Positions 57,998 through 64,000 of a stretch of DNA of 64,000 nt are shown one piece after another. The notes under the pieces are model-generated. The model was not told the DNA's origin, ran no database searches, and worked only from the letters and a program-made list of their open reading frames with translations. A program made the position numbers and the translations under genes. How positions within the stretch are numbered: the stretch's first letter is position 1; the number at the start of each line of letters is the position of its first letter. Source of the DNA: Chondrocystis sp. NIES-4102. GTDB lineage: Bacteria > Cyanobacteriota > Cyanobacteriia > Cyanobacteriales > Xenococcaceae. Location of the stretch: NCBI GenBank assembly GCA_002368355.1, contig AP018281.1, forward strand, positions 620,001 to 684,000, in the 5' to 3' direction.

Positions 57998-58216
57998 TCA
58001 AGCAATTTGGAGTTTATTTACTTGAGGAATAGATTCACCTTCTGCTTGCCAAGCTTCTATGTACATTTCAATTACTTCTTCCCCATTACGAATTGCTAAG
58101 GCACGAGTTTCGCCATGAGTACAAGGCATAATAACGCGATCAGCAAATTCGGGAATTGTGACTAAAAACAACTGATCTTCATCACTCCATTGAATAATCA
58201 TACTGTATTGATTCAT
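57998..58216 (-). CDS. hicB: HicB-family antitoxin
   Basis: 72 residues. MIIQWSDEDQLFLVTIPEFADRVIMPCTHGETRALAIRNGEEVIEMYIEAW is the classic HicB fold, a partially degraded RNase-H-like domain that masks the HicA toxin. This short version has no clear C-terminal DNA-binding domain. Its ATG overlaps the hicA stop (ATGA, 58213-58216), so translation is coupled. Order hicA-hicB, as in typical loci. Confidence 0.93.
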   Translation of the reverse strand: MNQYSMIIQWSDEDQLFLVTIPEFADRVIMPCTHGETRALAIRNGEEVIEMYIEAWQAEGESIPQVNKLQIA

Positions 58217-58437
58217 AGATCTTTATTTTCCCGTAATTCTTTTAATTCGATTAATAATTTTTCTAGTTGTTTTTCTAGATATAGTGGTACATCATCTCCA
58301 TTTTTACCTGGAATTGTTAAGGTTTTAGTCAGTAAAGGATGTCGCCAACGCTCATGGCTACCCTTACCGCGTTTTGGCAAATAAATAAAACCTTCCCCCT
58401 TTATCTGGGCTTTTAACTCTCGAATTTTCCTTGGCAT
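58213..58437 (-). CDS. hicA: HicA-family mRNA interferase toxin
   Basis: 74 residues from the ATG at 58437; an upstream extension to 58491 is not family-like. MPRKIRELKAQIKGEGFIYLPKRGKGSHERWRHPLL ... LTIPGKNGDDVPLYLEKQLEKLL is the dsRBD-like HicA fold, with the catalytic His in GKGSHERW. It cleaves mRNA when free of HicB. Type II toxin-antitoxin pair, 74 bp upstream of (and divergent from) the large exoprotein gene. Confidence 0.92.
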   Translation of the reverse strand: MPRKIRELKAQIKGEGFIYLPKRGKGSHERWRHPLLTKTLTIPGKNGDDVPLYLEKQLEKLLIELKELRENKDL

Positions 58438-58564
58438 AAATTTATTAGTTATTGAACTGCCTAACCTAATTAGTGAGTAGCAAATCAGCAACCCTCAGTC
58501 TTTCTTCAATTAATCCTAAAATAATCCGAAGCATAAATTTGGAAAGCATCAGCACAATGATACT

Positions 58565-61500
58565 ATGCTTGAAAATCCAACTTTTTGTGCAATTAAAAAT
58601 CTAACTGTGGCAAAAATATCTCCTAACTCATATCCCCTAAAATTGCCGTTGAGTCTAATTATTTATGACTGTTGGCGACTGAGTATTGCCATATTCCTAC
58701 AGACTTTTTTGCTTACTTTAGGTTTTATAATTTCTGATAGCAAAATTGCGATGAGCCAAAGCCTCCGCTACGCGATCGCTCAAGTAACTACCGACGGCAC
58801 AGTTAATACTCAAGTCACTCAAAATGGTAATGTAGCAGAGATAACTGGCGGAGAAACACAAGGGGGTAATTTATTCCATAGTTTTCAATATTTTTCAATT
58901 AATACAGGTAATTCTGCTGCTTTTAATAATGCAGATAATATTACTAATATCTTTTCCCGTGTCACAGGGGGTAATATTTCAAATATAGATGGTTTAATTA
59001 GGGCTAACGGCACTGCTAATTTATTTTTAATAAATCCTGCAGGTATTATCTTTGGGGAAAATGCCAGCCTTGATGTTGGTGGTTCATTTTATGGCAGTAG
59101 TGCTAATAGTATTTTATTTAACGAAGGGGAATTTAACGCCACAGATATAAACACTCCCCCGACTTTAACTATTAATGCACCTATTGGTTTAGGGTTTCGA
59201 GCTGCACCTGGAGATCTTGTTAATCGTTCATTAGCTAATAATGGCAATGGGTTACAAGTAGCTCCTGGCAAAAATCTTACTTTAATTGGTGGTAATGTTA
59301 ACTTCGATGCTGGTACTATCTTCTCTCCAGGAAGCAATGTTGAATTGGGGGGATTATTAACCACAGGAGAAATAGGAATTAACAATGACGGTAGCTTAAG
59401 TTTTCCAGATATAGCTAGGGGTGATGTTTCTTTGCAAAATGGCTCTAGTATTATTGTAAACTCTGGGGGCGGAGGCAATATTACAGTTAATGCTCGCAAT
59501 TTTGAACTACAGGGCAGTGCTTTATTTGCAGGTATAAATTCTGGTTTGGGTTCGCCTAATGCTCAAGCAGGAGATATTAATATTAATGCTACCGATAATG
59601 TTTTTATCACTGGGCAAGATGCTAATAATACGCTTACATCTATTAGTAATTCTTTGTTATTTGATAATTCAATTGGCAATGCAGGTAATATTAACATTGC
59701 TGCTGACAACATATTTTTAAGTAATGGCGGTGCAATTAGTAGCTTTATGGCTGGGCTAGGAAACAGTGGTGATATAACTCTCAATGCCCAAGAAAATATT
59801 TCTATTGATGGTAGCAATAATTCTACTAATAGTATCGTTACTAATGTAGCTTCTGGAGAAGGTAATTCTGGCACTACTAATATAACAGCGCAGAATCTAA
59901 GCTTAAGCAATGGTGGTAGTATAGTAAGTGCTACTAGGGTACTAGGAAATAGTGGAGATATTAATCTTAATATTCAAGATTCCCTTACCATTAGTGGAGA
60001 GGCAATTTTTACCGAAACAGCATTACCCAGTAAAATTAGTACCAATATAGGATTTGATCCAGAAGGTAATCCTGCTAAAGGGAATTCGGGAAATATCAAC
60101 ATTTCTACCAGCAGACTTTCACTAAGCGACAAGGGACTTATAGATGTGAGTACCTATGGTATTGGGAACGCAGGCAACATCAATATTGATGCCACAGAAA
60201 GTATTACTCTAGATAGCTTCTTTACTAAAATTAGTAGTTCAGTTCTATCAACCGCAGAAGGTAATGGCGGTAATATCGAAATTTCTACAGCAGATTTAAC
60301 TCTATCTAATAATGCCACAATTGATGCTAGCACCATTGGCAAAGGGGATGCAGGAAATATTGATATTGATGCCACAGAAAGTATTGCTCTAGATAACTCA
60401 TCTAGTATTAGCAGTACAATTGACCCACCTGGAGAAGGTGACGGCGGTAATATTGAAATTTCTACGGGAGATTTAACTTTATATAATGATGCCAGTATAA
60501 GGGCTACCACTTCTAGCAAAGGTAATGGTGGAGAAATAAATATTTCTGCTATTAATTTGTCTTTAATTAATGGAGCTACTGTAATTGCTGATACGTTGGG
60601 ACTAGATGCTAATAATATTGTTGAGGGAAATGGCGGAAATATCAATATTAATGTAGCTGATATTCGTATCGATGGCACGACGACGATAAACTTTGAAGGA
60701 GAAATTCGTGAAGTTTCTGGGGGAATTTATGCCAGTAATTCAGGCAATAAAATTGGCAATGCAGGCAATATTACTATTACTGCTAATAAACTTTCCCTGG
60801 CTAATGGTAGTCAAATAAATAGCTTTAGCCGAGGTATAGGCAATGGGGGTAATATCACAATTAACGCTCAAGATTCTATTTTGTTAGATGCAGGCAATGA
60901 ATTAGAAGTTTTTACGGGTATTTCTTCTGGTATACAAGAGAATGGTGTCGGTAATGCAGGCAATATCAACATTACTACTAGTAATTTAGATGTATTTAAT
61001 AATACTAATGTTTCCGTTAGTAGTTTAGGATCTGGTGACGGCGGTAATATATTAATCGAGGCTGATTCTTTAAATCTAAATCAAAATTCGATTATTGATG
61101 CTGTAACTTCCTTTGGCACAGGTGGCAATATCAATTTAGAAGTAGCGGACAAATTATCTTTAGATAACAACAGCACTATTTCCGCTAGAGCATTGGATAA
61201 TGCTACTGGTGGTAATGTCGATATACAAGCTAATTTTATAGTTGCTCTTCCTCAAGGCAATAACGATATTGTAGCTAGCGCACAACAAAGCAATGGTGGC
61301 AACATTACTATTAATGCGGAGTCTTTACTAGGAATTGCCAAACGCCCTTTAAACAATACAACTAATGACATTAATGCTAGTTCCCAAATTACAGGTTTAG
61401 ACGGAACTATTAACGTTAATACTGCTGTGGTTAATCCTGTTCAAGGAGTAATACAATTACCTAATAATCTAGTTGAATCAGAACAAACTACTAATCAAGC

Positions 61501-61861
61501 TTGTCAGGCAAACAGGGAAACAGCAGCCAACAATGCTTTAGTCGTTAAAGGTAAAGGAGGTATTCCAGCCCGTCCAGATGAAGTATTAACTTCACAAAAT
61601 CTCATTGTTATCGGACAATATACCGACGATACCTATATTACACCCGAACCGAGACAAACCAATCAAGATACGATTCAACCAATTGTCATTGGACAATATA
61701 CCGATGAGACATATCTTACACCCGAACCAATAAAAACAAGTGTGGGAATGATTCAACCAGCTAGGGGAATTGAGATTACATCGGGGGGAGTGGTTTTAAC
61801 TGCCTATCCAACTGTGGGCGTAAGGGAAAGAACACCACAAATTAAGCGTAACTGTGGCTGA
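58565..61861 (+). CDS. two-partner-secretion filamentous hemagglutinin-like exoprotein
   Basis: 1098 residues. A long N-terminal region with a hydrophobic segment (about 28-60) is followed by cleavage likely near YAIA/QVTTDG. The TPS domain (about 70-320) carries the family marks VTGGNISNIDGLI, NGTANLFLINPAGIIFGENASLDVGGSF and GFRAAPGDL. The remainder is a right-handed beta-helix of about 20-residue turns rich in GNAGNINI/GDGGNI units. The C-terminus (ANNALVVKGKGGIPARPDE) is typical of cyanobacterial members, then two copies of a 26-residue IGQYTD-containing repeat. No TpsB/Omp85 transporter gene is in the window. A surface adhesin-like role is inferred. Confidence 0.93.
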   Translation: MLENPTFCAIKNLTVAKISPNSYPLKLPLSLIIYDCWRLSIAIFLQTFLLTLGFIISDSKIAMSQSLRYAIAQVTTDGTVNTQVTQNGNVAEITGGETQGGNLFHSFQYFSINTGNSAAFNNADNITNIFSRVTGGNISNIDGLIRANGTANLFLINPAGIIFGENASLDVGGSFYGSSANSILFNEGEFNATDINTPPTLTINAPIGLGFRAAPGDLVNRSLANNGNGLQVAPGKNLTLIGGNVNFDAGTIFSPGSNVELGGLLTTGEIGINNDGSLSFPDIARGDVSLQNGSSIIVNSGGGGNITVNARNFELQGSALFAGINSGLGSPNAQAGDININATDNVFITGQDANNTLTSISNSLLFDNSIGNAGNINIAADNIFLSNGGAISSFMAGLGNSGDITLNAQENISIDGSNNSTNSIVTNVASGEGNSGTTNITAQNLSLSNGGSIVSATRVLGNSGDINLNIQDSLTISGEAIFTETALPSKISTNIGFDPEGNPAKGNSGNINISTSRLSLSDKGLIDVSTYGIGNAGNINIDATESITLDSFFTKISSSVLSTAEGNGGNIEISTADLTLSNNATIDASTIGKGDAGNIDIDATESIALDNSSSISSTIDPPGEGDGGNIEISTGDLTLYNDASIRATTSSKGNGGEINISAINLSLINGATVIADTLGLDANNIVEGNGGNININVADIRIDGTTTINFEGEIREVSGGIYASNSGNKIGNAGNITITANKLSLANGSQINSFSRGIGNGGNITINAQDSILLDAGNELEVFTGISSGIQENGVGNAGNINITTSNLDVFNNTNVSVSSLGSGDGGNILIEADSLNLNQNSIIDAVTSFGTGGNINLEVADKLSLDNNSTISARALDNATGGNVDIQANFIVALPQGNNDIVASAQQSNGGNITINAESLLGIAKRPLNNTTNDINASSQITGLDGTINVNTAVVNPVQGVIQLPNNLVESEQTTNQACQANRETAANNALVVKGKGGIPARPDEVLTSQNLIVIGQYTDDTYITPEPRQTNQDTIQPIVIGQYTDETYLTPEPIKTSVGMIQPARGIEITSGGVVLTAYPTVGVRERTPQIKRNCG

Positions 61862-61960
61862 TAGTCAATCTAATTAATCAACCCAAAAGTTTTTATGTCT
61901 TTCGTCGGCTAAAGTTTTATGATTCAATAGAAATCTGCGCCTTTATTGGAAAACTACTAT

Positions 61961-62992
61961 ATGTGTGCTGAAAGAACTTTACCAAAATTTGATGCTACTA
62001 CTGTCAAAATTACCCAAGAAGAAGGATTAATTCTCTATGAAGATATGGTTTTAGGACGCTTATTTGAAGATAAGTGTGCTGAAATGTATTATCGAGGCAA
62101 AATGTTTGGTTTTGTCCACCTTTATAACGGTCAGGAAGCAGTTTCGTCTGGTATAGTTAAAGCCTTACGTACCAAAGGTGATTATGTCTGTAGTACCTAC
62201 CGCGATCATGTTCATGCCCTAAGTGCTGGAGTGCCTGCCAAACAAGTAATGGCGGAGCTATTTGGTAAAGAAACTGGTTGTAGTAAAGGTCGTGGCGGTT
62301 CGATGCATATGTTTTCTGCCGAACATGGACTTTTAGGGGGTTATGCTTTTGTCGCCGAAGGAATTCCCGTGGCAACTGGGGCAGCTTTTCAAAGTAAATA
62401 TCGTCGTGAAGCGATGGGAGACGCTAATTCTGATTCTGTAGCAGTTTGCTTTTTTGGCGATGGTGCTAGCAATAATGGTCAGTTTTTTGAGTGTTTGAAC
62501 ATGGCTGCGTTATGGAAACTGCCAATTATCTATGTGGTAGAAAATAATAAGTGGGCAATTGGTATGGCTCATGAACGGGCAACATCTCAACCAGAAATTT
62601 ATAAAAAAGCCAGTGTTTTTAATATGGCAGGTTATGAAGTGGATGGTATGGATGTTTTAGCTGTTAATACCCTCGCCAAAGAAGCTGTAGCGCGCGCTCG
62701 TGCTGGAGAAGGCCCTACCTTAATTGAAGCTCTAACCTATCGTTTTCGAGGTCATTCTTTAGCAGATCCAGATGAATTGAGAGATCCTGCGGAAAAAGAA
62801 TTTTGGGGTAAACGAGATCCTATTAAAAAATTTGCTGCCTATATGATTGAACAGAATTTGGCGACAGAGGCACAATTGCAAGAAATAGACGATAAAGTTA
62901 AAGCAACCATCGAAGAGGCGGTTAGTTTTGCTGAAAACAGCCCAGAACCAAATCCTCAAGATTTACGTCGTTATATTTTTGCTGAAGATTAA
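61961..62992 (+). CDS. pdhA: pyruvate dehydrogenase E1 component alpha subunit
   Basis: 343 residues from the ATG at 61961; the frame opens at a TTG 15 bp earlier, but [10 protein letters not shown] matches the family start. TPP-binding fold: [45 protein letters not shown], the TPP/Mg motif [37 protein letters not shown], and the phosphorylation-loop-like [15 protein letters not shown]. Forms alpha2beta2 E1 with PdhB (elsewhere) and decarboxylates pyruvate to acetyl-CoA. Full length. A hairpin follows. Confidence 0.95.
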   Translation: MCAERTLPKFDATTVKITQEEGLILYEDMVLGRLFEDKCAEMYYRGKMFGFVHLYNGQEAVSSGIVKALRTKGDYVCSTYRDHVHALSAGVPAKQVMAELFGKETGCSKGRGGSMHMFSAEHGLLGGYAFVAEGIPVATGAAFQSKYRREAMGDANSDSVAVCFFGDGASNNGQFFECLNMAALWKLPIIYVVENNKWAIGMAHERATSQPEIYKKASVFNMAGYEVDGMDVLAVNTLAKEAVARARAGEGPTLIEALTYRFRGHSLADPDELRDPAEKEFWGKRDPIKKFAAYMIEQNLATEAQLQEIDDKVKATIEEAVSFAENSPEPNPQDLRRYIFAED

Positions 62993-63018
62993 TTTTAATT
63001 AGGACTATTTGGGGAATT

Positions 63019-63045
63019 TTAGTTGGGGTTTAAATCCCCATCTAA
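63019..63045 (+). terminator. hairpin after pdhA
   Basis: TTAG-TT-GGGG ... CCCC-AT-CTAA forms a two-part stem around a TTTAAAT loop, 27 bp after the pdhA stop. No T-run follows, so termination is uncertain. Confidence 0.45.
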
Positions 63046-63064
63046 CTTAACCCTACACGGTAGA

Positions 63065-63178
63065 AGTCAGGAGACAGGACATAGGAGACAGGAGTCGGGA
63101 GACTGAAGTTAGGTAGTAGGTAGTAGGTAGTGGGTAGTGGGGAATGGGTTAGCTACTAAAAGCTAAAAGCTAACAGCT
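63065..63178. repeat. composite heptamer-rich repeat (inverted copy type)
   Basis: AGTCAGGAGACAG-like units (63065-63103), then AGGTAGT tandem copies (63111-63131, three exact plus one degenerate), then AGCTAAAAGC-like units. Each block is the reverse complement of a block in the array at 31819-31989 (CTGTCTCCTGACT, ACTACCT, TTAGCT). The 234-bp pdhA-CPBP gap holds no gene otherwise. Confidence 0.75.
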
Positions 63179-63226
63179 TTAAAATTTCCCTTAATTACCT
63201 AGTATTGTTGCTGAAACAAACGGAAT

Positions 63227-63778
63227 TTGCTTTTAAAATATAAGAACTTGGTGCAAATAATAGCAGAAAAATTAGTAACCTCTCTTGTTACTTTACCCAC
63301 TCTAACTAATTGGCTGGAAGGATTTTTTTTTCTTTTAATTTATGCTGCGATTGTTTTACCAATTGGTTTTATAACTGAATTTATACATTGCTCTTGGCAA
63401 AGATCACCCAAATTAATTATTAAAATTATCCTAACTTCTTTATTTACTCCAGCTATATTAGAAGAAATATTTTTTCGAGTTATTTTATTACCATCCCCAA
63501 TAGTAGAAACAACAGCTAATACATTATATTGTTGGATTATAGTTAGCTTAGTTTTGTTTATTATTTATCATCCTCTCAATGCCCTTACCTTTTTTCCCGC
63601 AGGCAGAAAAACTTTTTTTCAACCAGTATTTCTTTTTAGTGCAGGCTTATTAGGTTTTATTAACTCTATTTCTTATCTTACTAGTGGTTCAATTTGGCAA
63701 GCTATTTTTATACATTGGATTATCGTTATTATTTGGCTGATTTTTTTAGGCGGTTACGAGAAAATTACACCCGTATAA
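63227..63778 (+). CDS. CPBP-family intramembrane protease-like protein
   Basis: 183 codons at most. Polytopic membrane protein with the CPBP (Abi) signature: EEIFFR (first catalytic motif, about residues 84-89), a middle YHPLNALTFFP and a final HWIIVIIWLIFLGG helix. The family are glutamic-type Rce1-like proteases or self-immunity/cyanobacterial membrane proteins of unknown substrate. The start is uncertain: no ATG precedes, and TTG 63227, TTG 63248 and GTG 63251 are all possible. Monocistronic; opposite strand from the partial gene at the right edge. Confidence 0.8.
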   Translation: MLLKYKNLVQIIAEKLVTSLVTLPTLTNWLEGFFFLLIYAAIVLPIGFITEFIHCSWQRSPKLIIKIILTSLFTPAILEEIFFRVILLPSPIVETTANTLYCWIIVSLVLFIIYHPLNALTFFPAGRKTFFQPVFLFSAGLLGFINSISYLTSGSIWQAIFIHWIIVIIWLIFLGGYEKITPV

Positions 63779-63832
63779 AATTAAATATTTAACATCAACA
63801 ATAATGATTCAGTAATGCCATAGACAATAGCC

Positions 63833-63883
63833 AAAAAAATAAGGAGTAGACATCAAAGCATCGGCTTTAAAGTGATTACTCCT
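63833..63883 (-). terminator. intrinsic terminator of the right-edge minus-strand gene
   Basis: On the minus strand the 7-bp stem AGGAGTA / TACTCCT encloses an inner AAAGC/GCTTT hairpin and is followed by TATTTTTTT. It lies 24 bp beyond the stop codon of the partial gene at 63907, supporting that this is a real transcribed gene. Confidence 0.8.
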
Positions 63884-63906
63884 AAAAGGAAATTAAAATT
63901 AATAGA

Positions 63907-64000
63907 TTAATCGAGATATCCCATAAGAGAAGCAGGATCATCTATTTCATTTGATGCTACAGGACGATTACCCATAACAAGATAGGAATTACTAATCTTA
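63907..64000 (-). CDS. 3' end of a small cyanobacterial protein with a GNRP motif (partial)
   Basis: The last 30 codons of a minus-strand gene that continues past the right edge. The visible residues include SNSYLVMGNRPVASNEIDD and then PASLMGYLD before the stop. The GNRPVAS-type motif resembles small cyanobacterial proteins I recall with repeated (G)NRP segments and a DDPxxLMGYLD tail, of unknown function; this is memory, not a search. A strong terminator follows. The start lies outside the window. Confidence 0.6.
   Translation of the reverse strand, partial: KISNSYLVMGNRPVASNEIDDPASLMGYLD

Overview
The window is chromosomal DNA from an AT-rich cyanobacterium. The photosynthesis genes are diagnostic: psbV (cytochrome c-550), ndhS, a Tab2/Atab2-family protein, a CPP1-like protein and a lumenal pentapeptide-repeat protein. 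Further support comes from the cyanobacterial-type nrtABCD nitrate transporter and many copies of the HIP1-type octamer GCGATCGC. Gene content and heptameric tandem repeats fit a unicellular or baeocytic lineage, but I cannot name genus or species from sequence alone. Almost every gene is a recognisable core or common accessory cyanobacterial gene. I see no prophage, CRISPR array, tRNA, rRNA or classical defence island.

Layout. 1-4.2 kb: two small proteins, a PfkB-family sugar/nucleoside kinase, tatC and a Dps-type ferritin. 4.2-9.1 kb: a PhoX-type (DUF839) Tat-exported phosphatase gene split by a complete group II intron of about 2.7 kb carrying an RT-maturase-HNH gene; a probable Pho box lies upstream. 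9.2-17.2 kb: a VTT-domain membrane protein, a Met-rich zinc-ribbon protein directly upstream of an Anbu (proteasome-like) protease, a YkgJ-type Cys-cluster protein, a membrane c-di-GMP GGDEF/EAL sensor, Tab2-like, a HAS-barrel protein and ndhS. 18-22 kb: purL and purF. 22-29.3 kb, minus strand: ftsH, an RTX protein, a ClC transporter, a CPP1-like protein and a DUF2839 protein. 29.3-40.2 kb: an MtnX-like phosphatase, pyrG, a histidine phosphatase, a pentapeptide protein, trpD, a DUF6464 protein, a LivH/NatD-type permease, murD, a DUF29 protein, a degenerate MBL-fold protein and a site-2-protease homologue without a visible HExxH. 40.2-51.6 kb: aqpZ, the nrtABCD operon, a methyltransferase, psbV, then cobA and sirohydrochlorin chelatase. 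51.8-64 kb: a Wzc/GumC-type tyrosine kinase, upp, a radical SAM protein, hicAB, a large two-partner-secretion (TPS) exoprotein, pdhA, a CPBP protease, and the 3' end of an unidentified gene at the right edge.

How genes work together. nrtABCD imports nitrate. The overlapping cobA/sirohydrochlorin-chelatase pair a few kb away makes siroheme, the cofactor of nitrite reductase; nirA and narB are not in the window. phoX with its upstream Pho-box-like repeats is a phosphate-starvation unit whose expression depends on intron splicing. The Wzc-like kinase, RTX protein and TPS exoprotein point to an elaborate cell surface.

Most interesting signals: the intron-split phoX with matching IBS1/EBS1 and a Pho box; the zinc-ribbon/Anbu gene pair; a possible promoter-hairpin-terminator small RNA near 48.4 kb; and a family of 7-bp tandem arrays, one sitting inside the nrt operon just before nrtC. 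None of these is proven to be a new system.
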